Shown: positions 1-10,154 of the stretch, piece after piece
Layout: every line of letters starts with the position of its first letter
Numbering within the stretch: position 1 is the stretch's first letter
Source: a virus
Strand: one strand, 5' to 3'
Virus record (IMG/VR): IMGVR_UViG_3300009705_000126
Coordinates: 1-23,079 of that record
Length of the DNA: 23,079 bases
Made by a program: the position numbers and the translations under genes
Notes under the pieces: generated by a model
What the model was told of the DNA's origin: nothing
Seen by the model: only the letters and a program-made list of their open reading frames with translations
Database searches by the model: none

Positions 1-477
1 TAATCTACTCATAGCGCCAGCGGTTACTTCAACTATATCTAAGTTATGATTTAAACTTGATATCTTAAGAGTTCCAGTTACAACTGATGCAGTTATTCCA
101 GAAATAGAAAGTGCATTTATCTGTGCAGAAACACTATCTAATGTTGGATTAGAATTAGTTTCATATGTGCCGGCTGTGATACCCAACTGATTTAATGCTG
201 TTCCAGAGATTGTCATTGTAGTGCCAGAACTTACTATAGTCATGCGATTGTTTGCATCTACTGTTGCTGTAATATTAGTTATTGTAGTTAGGGCTGTTGC
301 TAGATTATCTAGTTTTGAATCTGTGTATGAGTTTGTCGCCGATAGTCCCAAATCTATTAGTGAACCACCAGTCATAGTTAGTTGGGAAACTGAAGTTGTG
401 ATAACTAAATTACTTCCTGAAGTACTTGCTATAACACTACTAGTTCCTGAATTAATCGCAATTACAATCGCCGATAA
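1..477 (-). repeat. Tandem ~55-residue protein repeats in the giant tail protein
   Basis: Reading the minus strand, three consecutive units start with a Leu at residues 1805, 1860 and 1917 (bases 477, 312 and 141), so the period is 55-57 residues (165-171 bases). Each unit has a helix-like stretch (LSAIVIAINS, LDNLATALTT, LDSVSAQINA), then I-T-A/S-V/T, a short beta stretch (NLVITTS, RMTIVSS, TLKISSL) and, in the first two, a LG(L/I)(S/T)A ending. The units differ widely in DNA sequence, so this is an old protein repeat rather than a recent duplication. The third unit is cut by the window edge and the array may go on. Confidence 0.7.
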
Positions 478-3400
478 ATTGGCACCACTTGCTAACGTAA
501 TTGTGTCACCATTAATTGTTAGTGGCGATGTCGATGACATTACTGGAGAAGCAACAGAACCAGTAACTGATAAATCTGCTATTGTCTTTGTTGTGCTATC
601 AATGATAACAGTGTTTCCTGTCGTCAGTGGTGAACTTCTTGTCGATGTTGATGTTTTCGATATAGTTTCAGATGCACTGTAACCAATAGTCAACCCCGTA
701 CCATCTACAGTTATTTGGTCACCTTGGTTTGAACTAAATGCGCCTGTTGTTGTTGCAACAGTTCCTGAGAATGTTACAGTTGTATTTGTTCCGTTCTCAA
801 CTATACCGGAATTGTTGTAAACAACAAAACTTGCTTGTTCGCCTTCTGATATAATTGAATTAGCAACTGTGCCTAGTATTGTTATTCCCGTACTAGTAGT
901 TCCTGATGGAGTATAAGTGTAAGATGTTCCATCGATTGTAATAATATCACCACTATTAAATACTGGATTACTAACTGAACCTATCGCTTCTACTCCAGAA
1001 TTTGAACTAGTTGGCACAAAGATACTGTTCGAAGTTGTAGAATCTATCTCGACAGTTAATGGTTCAAAATCTTCTTCAAATACTAGATACTCGTATACTG
1101 TGACTCCGCTTACAGTTTTTACTCCGTTAGAAGATAGCAAGTAATAACCTGATATGGTTGGTGTTATCTCATCAGCAGTTATTTTTAAATAAATCGGCTT
1201 AGTAATAGATGTACTATCAATAGCAGATGCAGTGCCAATGTATAATTGATTGTCTGATGTTTCGCCAATATAACTTATTTCTGCTACTTCACTAAGTCGT
1301 ACTACATCCCATTCTCTATCATCATCTGTTTGTAGCCATGCTGTATCTCCTTCGTATAGAGCAGTTTCAGTCAATGAAGTTAATGAATCGTATGTACTTG
1401 TGATATAACTCACATCAGACTCATTCACATATCCAGTTGTTTTGATTGCTATATTACTTTCTTTTTTAATTGGTAATAGTTCTTTAGTAGTATCTTGATA
1501 TTCTATTAAAAATGGGTCCTGAATCATTTCACTAACCGTGACTTCTTTTTCCATTGTGAATTTTGTAGACTGATGTCCATACTCACTTAATTTAATTGCC
1601 CATATATCACAATGTTTTATGTCTTTAACAGCACTGTTAGTGTTGACAATCTTGTTTACACTAGAGCCTGTTCCTTTATGTGATAAGAAACCTTTATAAA
1701 ATTCTAATTGTGATTCTCTTTCAATACCATGATTTGATAGATATGCTCTTGTTGTATATCCATATTGATTTGATTTTAACTTATTGATAATTGATAGACC
1801 TTGGTCAACTAACGTATCTCTGTAGTATTGAGTTTCAGCAATCATTGTATCAAAGTTAGGTATCAATTCGTTGTTATGAACAATGTAACCATCAACAGCC
1901 ATTGTTCCGTCCCATCCAACTGTTCTGTTACAATCAATTTGTACTCTAAGATTTCTATTATGATTGTGTGGGTCGTATATAATATCTCCGTAACTATCAG
2001 TTCTATCGATAACGAATGCGTGTTCGATATCTCTTATGTCCATCTTCATTCCATAGATAGGAATGTTACTTGTGAATGTTAATTTAGAACCGTCTGTATG
2101 AAAATTAACTTCAGTACTTGGTATAAGTCTACCAGAGGCATCTACTATACGATAGTAGTTCTTAAATGTTTCTGTTGCTACACTGGCTACACCATAATCT
2201 GTATTAAAACTTCCGCCAGTTAATAAAGGCGTAAGAGTGATAAAATCACCAACTGAATTATTTTCTGATTGCCATTCTAAGAACTTGAATAATAGATTTT
2301 CCCAATTTACTGGTTCACCAAACTCGCTTGAGTCTGTGAAATCCCATCCTACTAATTCAAGATAATGTGCGTAACCCAGTATTAAGTGAGCAACGTCATC
2401 TACTGTATCTAATATATCACCGTAATTATAATTCTTTACAGTGTCATCTACTAATTCTTTGTAACCCATTGCTTGAACTTTATTAGTTCTTGGCCATTCT
2501 GTTACTGGTTTCCAATCTTTAATGTTATCATCAAAGTCAGAGGTTGCTGTGTGACTAGTAAGACAAACATAAGGAACACTGTTCCATAATGCATATGAAT
2601 CCATTCTGTAGTATTCACCAGATGTCCAATTCTGTAACGTAAGTTTGTCACCCGATGTTGAGAATGCTTTTTCTCCACTTGATTTATCCCATCCCATCGC
2701 ATAAAATGTAGGATTTAGTTCATCATATCCATGAATTCTAAATCCAAACTTATCAATTTTAGGTTGGGAAACTAGTGTCCAACTTGCGTAGTCAAAGGTA
2801 ATTGCAGCCGCAGTTTCTTTTGATGATACGCCGTCTATTTTTCTTTTATAATATTTGCCATCTGTTGAATTCAGAACAACCAAACCCTTAAAGTAAGTTG
2901 CCACATCAGCCAGTGCGTAAACTGGATGCTTAGTAGCAGTTGATACTTTTTCTAATACGATAGCACTAAAGTATTCACTTCTGTTTGGTACACCAGCGTG
3001 AACAAACAAATCAAAGTTGTCTTCTGGCAATTCAGTGAATCTACTATTTGATAGTGAATTATTTTCTGTTTGCAATTTAAAGTTATTAACAAACCCACCT
3101 AACTTTGAACCCAACTTAAATGAATAGTTCTCTTTTTCTGCAATTACTAATTCGTTATTGATACTGTCATTCTGGTTAGAATAGGAAATGATAGATTTTA
3201 ATTCAGTTGAATACTTGTGTATAATCTCAAATGGATTTGTCAGCATCATCAATAGAAACTCTGCAAATACAAATTCACTACTACGAGTCCATGCAAGTTC
3301 AACTGGAGAGTTGTCTCCGAATTCCCATGCTTGGTCCATTAATGCTATGTCACTTGATGATATTGCACTACCGAAGAACAAATTTGCTGGTGTCCGCAAG

Positions 3401-5889
3401 TTTCCTGAACCGTCAACTGGGACTGGTATCGATAAATCATTTAGATTTATTAATGATTCCCAAAAGGATATTGTCGTATAAGTTGCACCGTATTTCGTAT
3501 CAAAGCCTGCTGGCTTCTGTGATAATTTTAATGCCTTCCATGGTTCTAATAGTGGCTTATCTGTGCCATAAGCCTGTAGTAGTTGACCTCTCCAGTGACC
3601 AGCGGTTGTGTCATCTTTTGCTCTATAGTTCCATGTTTTGAAATCAGTAACATCGTAAGTATCGTTGTCTAAGTCGTCAATACTATTTCTCATCATCCAC
3701 TTCTTAAAGAATGGATACATAATATATTTCTTTTCAGACATAGTATAGTCATTTGTCGCTGTGCCATATATGCCATAATTCATGCTGTCTATGTCAGAAT
3801 CTTTATTGTTTGTTAGATTATTAAACACCAAAGTTTCGAATATAATTAATATGGTATCTATTCTATTTGTCTTACCGTCTACTAATGGATATGCAGGAGT
3901 CAGTGAACCATCGTGCCCTTTAATAAACTTCACTGATGAAGAATATCCTGTATCTGTAATTATTTCTGGAATATATGCTGGTGCAATACCTAAAGAAGTT
4001 GCACTTGGTGGGATATAAGTTTCTTTAATGTTAATATAATGTCTAACAGTTATTACATCACCTGTTGACCTTGCTGTTGTAAAGTTTATTTCTGTTGCAC
4101 CAGAAGATAATGTATAATCTATATTGAATCTCTGTATAACATCATTTAGAGTTATAACAATATTTTTGTCATGTAGTATCGAGTCTCTGAATGTAGGCAT
4201 TACTTGTTCAGTTGCGCCATCAATGACTGTGACATCAAGTTGTTGATAATGAGAATTATTCTCACCAAAGTTTATCATAGAACTATCTCTAAAAATACTC
4301 ACACTTGTGTGTTTTCCTTGAGATATACTACTGATTGCATCTTCTAAAATTTGCAAATCTGTTTTGGTATCACTCGCACTACTTGATAATGTTTTTATAA
4401 TTGTAGTTATTAGTTTGTTCTTATATCCATTATAAGCATTTGATAAAAATTCAGTGGCTTTTAGTGGATTATAATCTTCTCTTGTTAATGCAAAGTATGC
4501 CTCTTTGACATCTACATTGTTACGAACTAGTACACTGCCCTTATCTGCGTGTCTTAATTTCAGAGTTGTGTCACCAATGTTTCTGTAGTTGTTTGAAGCA
4601 TTTGCATTGCCAGACAATGCATCAGTTGTTTCGATTATACGAGACATATGCTCGTGTAGAGTAGAGTATACTAATTCTTTATTAGCGTACGAAGTATTAT
4701 CAACGTTATATTCTAGTGCAGGGTTTAATCTTTGAAATACTTTGTCGCCTTCATAAACAACCGGAGTTGAAGTACAGTAATCAACATATATGTTTCCAGA
4801 AACTGCCTCTGTTAGTGTGATTTTCTTTGACGCATCATCAAATGTATAATTTCCTAATTGCTTTTTACCGTCTACATATAAATCTATTGAATTGAAATTC
4901 TTAGGAGACTGGAGAAGTTGAATATTTGAAACTGTAGCCTTGTCGCCCAACTCTTGTCTTAGGTTTCTATAATCAAAAGTTGTGGATATCATTAAATCTT
5001 TGTAACTCGCGGCAACAATCCCATTTTCCCACTTGTATGTTGAGTTGTCTAATAAGTCAATATTAAATACAAATTCACTATAGTAATCACCCGCTTTTAA
5101 CTTAGGTTTAAATCCTAGTTCTGCATCTGTTACATAGTTCTCACCAGCAACATAATGAAATATTTTTATGTCAGCAAGTTGAGTTGTTCCGGTAGAATCG
5201 TATGATTCAAATGTTGGTAAAGCCCATACTGTGTCACTCAAAGATTTGGCTTGACTTCCATTACTAAGTTTTACATGTTTATCAAATTCTATGATTGGAC
5301 GAGATGCTTGTGTTATTAACTTAAAGTTTGAGTCAGTGATATATTTTTTGATGTCATCATAGTGATGCCAACTATTATTCTTTGACCACCAGTTGTTAGT
5401 GCCATATGGCTTATCTACGCTACGGTCGATTGTAACGTAATGTTTAATATCTGTTCCTGCAAATATGTCTGAACGAAATTCTGATGGCACCCAGTAATAC
5501 ATACTGAAGTTAACAAATTTATCTAAATCTATTGGCAATGCAATAGTGCTTAATGTGTTGCTACTATTAAATAATCTTCTATGGTCGTTTGTGAGAGAGC
5601 CTTTGTTGTATACTGCATTGAGTAAATCTTCGTAGAATACATTATCAGTCGCATTTCTGTTTGAGAAAGTTGGTTCTAATCCATAATTATCTCTTGCATA
5701 TGATTGTGGTGGGAATGAAAGATATATATCACTACTTTTGAATATTCCTTTTTCTTTTCTACCAACAAACGCTTTTGTTTTCTCCATTTCACCAACAGAG
5801 AACGCACGGTCAAGAGTTGACTCAAATATTGTTTCTAACTCGCGGTTCTTTAAGTGTCCTGGTAAAAAGTCATAAATCTTCTTTGCCAT
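1..5889 (-). CDS. Very large baseplate/tail structural protein (gp7 position), 3' end outside window
   Basis: The frame is open for 1963 codons from the ATG at 5889 to base 1 with no stop, so the protein is longer than 1963 residues and its C-terminus lies outside the window. It follows gp6 by one base (TAAC before ATG), the place that T4 gives to gp7 (1032 residues), so a wedge or tail-peripheral structural role is inferred from position. The N-terminal 140 residues look like a conserved head domain, including an aromatic-rich segment around 117-135 (LPIDLDKFVNF, then MYYWVP). The middle is a chain of beta-rich segments. Around residues 1085-1127 a W...YY...Y...VPYVCLTSH...W pattern resembles small carbohydrate-binding modules. 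From about residue 1640 the protein becomes Ser/Thr/Gly-rich with repeated G-(S/T)-V...ITI-(D/N)-G units, then about 55-residue repeats. No transmembrane segment or catalytic motif was seen. It could instead be a fibre-like adhesin. The structural role is well supported; the exact gp7 equivalence is not. Confidence 0.75.
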   Translation of the reverse strand, partial: MAKKIYDFLPGHLKNRELETIFESTLDRAFSVGEMEKTKAFVGRKEKGIFKSSDIYLSFPPQSYARDNYGLEPTFSNRNATDNVFYEDLLNAVYNKGSLTNDHRRLFNSSNTLSTIALPIDLDKFVNFSMYYWVPSEFRSDIFAGTDIKHYVTIDRSVDKPYGTNNWWSKNNSWHHYDDIKKYITDSNFKLITQASRPIIEFDKHVKLSNGSQAKSLSDTVWALPTFESYDSTGTTQLADIKIFHYVAGENYVTDAELGFKPKLKAGDYYSEFVFNIDLLDNSTYKWENGIVAASYKDLMISTTFDYRNLRQELGDKATVSNIQLLQSPKNFNSIDLYVDGKKQLGNYTFDDASKKITLTEAVSGNIYVDYCTSTPVVYEGDKVFQRLNPALEYNVDNTSYANKELVYSTLHEHMSRIIETTDALSGNANASNNYRNIGDTTLKLRHADKGSVLVRNNVDVKEAYFALTREDYNPLKATEFLSNAYNGYKNKLITTIIKTLSSSASDTKTDLQILEDAISSISQGKHTSVSIFRDSSMINFGENNSHYQQLDVTVIDGATEQVMPTFRDSILHDKNIVITLNDVIQRFNIDYTLSSGATEINFTTARSTGDVITVRHYINIKETYIPPSATSLGIAPAYIPEIITDTGYSSSVKFIKGHDGSLTPAYPLVDGKTNRIDTILIIFETLVFNNLTNNKDSDIDSMNYGIYGTATNDYTMSEKKYIMYPFFKKWMMRNSIDDLDNDTYDVTDFKTWNYRAKDDTTAGHWRGQLLQAYGTDKPLLEPWKALKLSQKPAGFDTKYGATYTTISFWESLINLNDLSIPVPVDGSGNLRTPANLFFGSAISSSDIALMDQAWEFGDNSPVELAWTRSSEFVFAEFLLMMLTNPFEIIHKYSTELKSIISYSNQNDSINNELVIAEKENYSFKLGSKLGGFVNNFKLQTENNSLSNSRFTELPEDNFDLFVHAGVPNRSEYFSAIVLEKVSTATKHPVYALADVATYFKGLVVLNSTDGKYYKRKIDGVSSKETAAAITFDYASWTLVSQPKIDKFGFRIHGYDELNPTFYAMGWDKSSGEKAFSTSGDKLTLQNWTSGEYYRMDSYALWNSVPYVCLTSHTATSDFDDNIKDWKPVTEWPRTNKVQAMGYKELVDDTVKNYNYGDILDTVDDVAHLILGYAHYLELVGWDFTDSSEFGEPVNWENLLFKFLEWQSENNSVGDFITLTPLLTGGSFNTDYGVASVATETFKNYYRIVDASGRLIPSTEVNFHTDGSKLTFTSNIPIYGMKMDIRDIEHAFVIDRTDSYGDIIYDPHNHNRNLRVQIDCNRTVGWDGTMAVDGYIVHNNELIPNFDTMIAETQYYRDTLVDQGLSIINKLKSNQYGYTTRAYLSNHGIERESQLEFYKGFLSHKGTGSSVNKIVNTNSAVKDIKHCDIWAIKLSEYGHQSTKFTMEKEVTVSEMIQDPFLIEYQDTTKELLPIKKESNIAIKTTGYVNESDVSYITSTYDSLTSLTETALYEGDTAWLQTDDDREWDVVRLSEVAEISYIGETSDNQLYIGTASAIDSTSITKPIYLKITADEITPTISGYYLLSSNGVKTVSGVTVYEYLVFEEDFEPLTVEIDSTTSNSIFVPTSSNSGVEAIGSVSNPVFNSGDIITIDGTSYTYTPSGTTSTGITILGTVANSIISEGEQASFVVYNNSGIVENGTNTTVTFSGTVATTTGAFSSNQGDQITVDGTGLTIGYSASETISKTSTSTRSSPLTTGNTVIIDSTTKTIADLSVTGSVASPVMSSTSPLTINGDTITLASGANLSAIVIAINSGTSSVIASTSGSNLVITTSVSQLTMTGGSLIDLGLSATNSYTDSKLDNLATALTTITNITATVDANNRMTIVSSGTTMTISGTALNQLGITAGTYETNSNPTLDSVSAQINALSISGITASVVTGTLKISSLNHNLDIVEVTAGAMSRL

Positions 5890-5890
5890 G

Positions 5891-8800
5891 TTATTCGCCT
5901 ACTAATTCAGATTGTGATAATTGTGTAATTATTTTTACATCATTCGATGTTGTTACTGCCATAAATATCTCATTCAATGCACAAGAGATACTTAGTAACT
6001 TTGTGAACTCATTCGTAGAATATTTAGGAGTAATTACTACACTCGAAATATAGTCTCCTAGTTCTTGGTGCAAGTATGCCGCCAGTTCTGAGAAGTAGAA
6101 TGTCGCTCCGAAATCCCAGTTGTCAATTGCAAAGTATTCATTCACTTTCGTAGACACTGCTGTTTTGATTTCACTGTCTGTGTATCCAACTCCCAACTTC
6201 TTAATTACCTTAAATACTGCTTGATTCTCTGTTGTAGCATATGAGCCGAACAGATATTTGAACTCTGCTGGAATATAAGCAACATGGTCTGCAATGGCAG
6301 CCTTAGGCTCAATTGTAGTCATTAGTTTTTTCAATTCATAATTATTTGGTGGTGTTGGTTGTTTAGTTGTGAAATCTTTTGCTACCCATTTCTGTACATT
6401 TCTCACATAATCAGAACTCAAGACATACATATCAATAATATTACTTGTGCTAGGATTTATTCGTTTGTCTATATCTGCATAATGGTCCCATCTGAAACTT
6501 GTAAATGTGTCTTCAACAAATGATATTCCTTCTTTCACTGAATATGATATAGACTGATACACTATGTTTTCTCCAGAGCCACTTTTTGTGAAAGATGTAT
6601 TCCAAACTCCACCTATTCGTTTATACCAAGTTGCGTTGGTTGTGTTATACCACAATATAGCAGTCAAAGGAACTGTATTATCTGGAGTGAGGGCACTGAC
6701 TTGTGGTGCCGCATATGCCACAGTTGACGCTCTATCATATGTTACTGTTCCAACAGTATATGATTCTGTTACCATTGAATTTCCAGAAGTGATAGTAAAG
6801 ACTTCGTATGGATTACCGTTTGTATTTCCTGCGAACAACTTAACTTTTGTATTATCTTTGTAACCTGCTTGAGTGTAGTAATCATCATATACATGCGCCG
6901 CTAATGTTTTGTATGTTACATCTGTTTGTGTGGCTAATGTCGCTAATTCGAATGTCGCTTTTACTCTGACTGAGAAGGTAGTAATGTCTGCATAAGATGT
7001 TGGAGAGCCAATAAAGACATCAATAAGGTCATTTACTGCGACTGCATGTGTCCAGAATACAACTTTATATGTTGTACCAGTGATAAGTGTAACTGTAGTA
7101 TGCTCTGCATCAATAAAAGTACCATTTGCTGTTTTAAGAAGCATGTTACTCGTTGTAAGTGCTGTTGCACTTGTTATTGTAAATTGTCCATACGGATATT
7201 GTTTGAACTTGATATCTTGGTCTAGTGTGTTGATGTTTAATTGGTTCTGATTACCTGGAGTACCAGCATCTGTGTCGGCATGTTGGAATGGCAAAGTAAA
7301 TGTATACTCTGTAGTTCCAGCATCATAAGTTGTTACTATACCTGTTCCGCTTTGTTCAATATTATCTGTCGTATCAATAAACGCAAATTTACTACCAGCA
7401 CTACTAAAATAAGTAGTTGATGGTATTCCTTTGAACCCAATAGTATTCAAATCAGCCGTACTAATTGTCGCAAAACTACTGTCTGCATTAGAATGGTCTT
7501 CAGAGCCTGAATAGTTAATAGCAATATTCGTGGATGACAGAGCAGTGTCGGTCGATACTGTTACTGAATTGTCTATTCCAACTGTGGATGATAATGATGT
7601 TATTGTTGCTAGGTCATCAATTTGTAAATGTAGTTTGTCTTGTCCGTCTCCTAAATCTGTCTCGTCACCAATAACCTCACCTGCAGTTGTTGTAGGTTTA
7701 ATTACTTGTGCCGCTGTTAATGGATATTCTAAACCATCTGGTGATATAAGAGAATGTGAATATAATGGACTTCTAACTGCTCCATTTGTTTCAATGAAGT
7801 TGTATGTTTCTCTAGCACCAGTGTTGAGATAGACTGCGTTAAATGTTGCACCCACAGTACTATAAACTGCAGGATTACTTACTTTTTGTTGTCCCACTAC
7901 CACTGTTGGATTATTCGTTGTTGAATCGTAATTACTTGAAGTTTGACCCGATAAGTAGTTTAAAAATATAGTATCTCTCTGAGATAGATTTGTTTCATTA
8001 TCGATTACATCAGTTGTATTCCCATAGAAAAACTTAACTTGGTCTCTACTTTCGAATGCCACTTTTTTACCAGTGAATTGTGCTATGTATTCTGATTCAT
8101 TATCTCTAATTCCAGAAGTGTAGTTGAAGATTACGTGTATTTCTGAAGGAGTAGAACCAGTGTGAATTTGCCATTCCCATTCTTGTGCCTTGCCGGCTAC
8201 TAATCCATACTTCAATGTAAACGTTGTTTCTGAAACACTATCTACTTTAGCCTTAATTGCTGTTACTTCGGCGTCATTAAATTTTGTTCTTACACCTCTT
8301 ATAATTTTTATAATAGTTCCATTTGCTGGCATTGATTTGTCAAGTGTGTAGTTTGATGACAGGTCAGCCAGTTTTGTGCCTACTGTTAAAACTTTTGCAT
8401 ATGTTGTTATTTCACCAACGTTCAGTTCAAAAATATCGCCTTCGAATACTTTAGCATCTATTGTAGCATTTACTACCATTGAATCATTTGTTGATACTGT
8501 AAATGATTTTGCTACTGCTATATTGATACCAACCGCACTGTTATACTTGTAGTAAAATTGATTTAAAAGACTTGGATGTTTGATTGCTTTAGTAAGTTCA
8601 TTTCTTATAAAATTATCACTTTTGCCTTGTTCTTTATTATAACTTAGAGGAACTTTTATTACCTCATCTTCAACGAATAAACTTCCGTCAGCGCCTGTCA
8701 CACTTAAATTTGAGTGGTGACCGATTACATCATCCATCTCAAAGAAACGAGATTTACCGGCAAATGATGTGTTAACTGATTTTAATTTTCTAACTACATT

Positions 8801-10141
8801 ACTGCCGAGACTTAATGGATATACGTTATAATCTTGTGCGTTAACCATTCTATCTTGTGAGTAATAACTTCTAGGTGCTATTCTACGTACACTTGCATAT
8901 GTTTCGCCAGAGTAGTTCTCAGTGAAGTCTTTAGTGCTTGTCAGTGTGAATGTTAGGCTATATGTTCTGCCGTCACCACTTACATATGGAATTGTTATAT
9001 CTACGTTAGTGATGTCGTTTGCATTTACAGAAAAGTTATCGTTGTCTGCTGTTCTGTACCATGTTCTATATCCGCCACTTGCGGCATTACCAAATACACC
9101 ATCTGGATAAGTTAATTCAATTGAGTTATTGTCAAGTGAGCCTATGCTTACTATATCGCCTGAACCCGTTCGTAAGGCATTATAAATTGCAGTTTCACGG
9201 GTAGAGTTGTCTACTTTAGTAACACTTGAAACATACGTGTTGTTCGAATCCGTTTTCGTAACCCAAACATCACTATTTGATACGTCTACTGCATTTACCT
9301 TCTGTCTTCTATTTGAAATTACTGTTTTGTAGTTTTTATCTTCGTAATTCAATTGACCAGCACAAGCGTAAACAAAGAATCCTGTTCTATCACTAGCAGA
9401 ACCCAAGTTATCATTTCTGTTTATAAGTGTAAAGTTTTTAGAAAGATTTGGTTCGTCTTCATAAATCGTTGATAGTGTCTGGTCTAGAACAACACGGACA
9501 GCCTCAAAATTTCTGGAAGCGCCTGCTATTGGACTAGTAAATGGATAATTTATGTTCTTTGAAGACGAAGACTCATTTATTTCATATAAAGAGTAATCTA
9601 CCTCATCGAGTCTCATTGTAGACGCTGGATTTTGAATTTTTGTATTTCCAGCGAATGAAGAATTTAAAACACTAATAAAGTTCTCATACCAATCAGCATT
9701 ATTGCTGTCGTTCCAATTTACAATTTTTCCTGCAAGAGATAAACCTTCGTTGTCCAATACGTCTTCACTAGTTGTGACACTTGAAATCTTCATAAAGCCT
9801 TTTGCGTTGATTGGGCGTGTCTTATTATATCCAAGTGATTTTGCCATTTGAAGAATGCTGGCTCTACGTTCAGCAGTGTCCATGAAATTCTCACGGGTGT
9901 TCATATCCAATCTGAATGCTAAACTGTGTCCCATGTATGCGACTAAATCTAAGACTGCGATAAATTCAGAACTTGATACGAAGTCATTAAACTTATCAGG
10001 ATAAGTCTGTGCTGTATACTCTAGGAGTGCTGTTCTAATTGTGTCAAAATCATATGCTTTAAGGCTAATATTGGTAAATGCAGTATATACTGTTGTCCAA
10101 CTTTCACTTGCGAATAGATTGTCTGTACGTTCTTGGCTCAT
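5891..10141 (-). CDS. gp6: Baseplate wedge protein gp6, greatly enlarged
   Basis: This is the gp6 component of the baseplate wedge, whose dimers in T4 form the continuous ring that holds the wedges around the hub and rearranges when the sheath contracts. Family-typical segments are visible: an N-terminal helical region with LDLVAYMGHSLAFRLDMNTRE (residues about 64-84) and the following FMDTAERRASILQMAKSLGY; a conserved APRSYYSQDRMVNAQDYN segment near 422-439; NIIDMYVLSSDYVRN near 1234-1248; and a C-terminal region (1285-1376) with AYIPAEFKYLFGS and the wedge-like DWDFGATFYFSEL-type stretch. T4 gp6 has 660 residues; this one has 1416, with most of the excess in a Thr/Ser-rich beta-type middle part (about 560-1200). 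A purine-rich GAGAGA stretch lies a few bases before the ATG. It starts 13 bases after gp25 ends and is followed after one base by the giant tail protein. The identity is secure; the function of the extra middle region is unknown. Confidence 0.93.
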   Translation of the reverse strand: MSQERTDNLFASESWTTVYTAFTNISLKAYDFDTIRTALLEYTAQTYPDKFNDFVSSSEFIAVLDLVAYMGHSLAFRLDMNTRENFMDTAERRASILQMAKSLGYNKTRPINAKGFMKISSVTTSEDVLDNEGLSLAGKIVNWNDSNNADWYENFISVLNSSFAGNTKIQNPASTMRLDEVDYSLYEINESSSSKNINYPFTSPIAGASRNFEAVRVVLDQTLSTIYEDEPNLSKNFTLINRNDNLGSASDRTGFFVYACAGQLNYEDKNYKTVISNRRQKVNAVDVSNSDVWVTKTDSNNTYVSSVTKVDNSTRETAIYNALRTGSGDIVSIGSLDNNSIELTYPDGVFGNAASGGYRTWYRTADNDNFSVNANDITNVDITIPYVSGDGRTYSLTFTLTSTKDFTENYSGETYASVRRIAPRSYYSQDRMVNAQDYNVYPLSLGSNVVRKLKSVNTSFAGKSRFFEMDDVIGHHSNLSVTGADGSLFVEDEVIKVPLSYNKEQGKSDNFIRNELTKAIKHPSLLNQFYYKYNSAVGINIAVAKSFTVSTNDSMVVNATIDAKVFEGDIFELNVGEITTYAKVLTVGTKLADLSSNYTLDKSMPANGTIIKIIRGVRTKFNDAEVTAIKAKVDSVSETTFTLKYGLVAGKAQEWEWQIHTGSTPSEIHVIFNYTSGIRDNESEYIAQFTGKKVAFESRDQVKFFYGNTTDVIDNETNLSQRDTIFLNYLSGQTSSNYDSTTNNPTVVVGQQKVSNPAVYSTVGATFNAVYLNTGARETYNFIETNGAVRSPLYSHSLISPDGLEYPLTAAQVIKPTTTAGEVIGDETDLGDGQDKLHLQIDDLATITSLSSTVGIDNSVTVSTDTALSSTNIAINYSGSEDHSNADSSFATISTADLNTIGFKGIPSTTYFSSAGSKFAFIDTTDNIEQSGTGIVTTYDAGTTEYTFTLPFQHADTDAGTPGNQNQLNINTLDQDIKFKQYPYGQFTITSATALTTSNMLLKTANGTFIDAEHTTVTLITGTTYKVVFWTHAVAVNDLIDVFIGSPTSYADITTFSVRVKATFELATLATQTDVTYKTLAAHVYDDYYTQAGYKDNTKVKLFAGNTNGNPYEVFTITSGNSMVTESYTVGTVTYDRASTVAYAAPQVSALTPDNTVPLTAILWYNTTNATWYKRIGGVWNTSFTKSGSGENIVYQSISYSVKEGISFVEDTFTSFRWDHYADIDKRINPSTSNIIDMYVLSSDYVRNVQKWVAKDFTTKQPTPPNNYELKKLMTTIEPKAAIADHVAYIPAEFKYLFGSYATTENQAVFKVIKKLGVGYTDSEIKTAVSTKVNEYFAIDNWDFGATFYFSELAAYLHQELGDYISSVVITPKYSTNEFTKLLSISCALNEIFMAVTTSNDVKIITQLSQSELVGE

Positions 10142-10154
10142 AATGGTCTCTCTA

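Noticed and set aside
221-682. Plus-strand open frame of 153 codons with many Val and Ile
   Set aside because: It is the complement of the Thr/Asn-rich repeats of the giant tail protein; low-complexity coding often leaves such open antisense frames.
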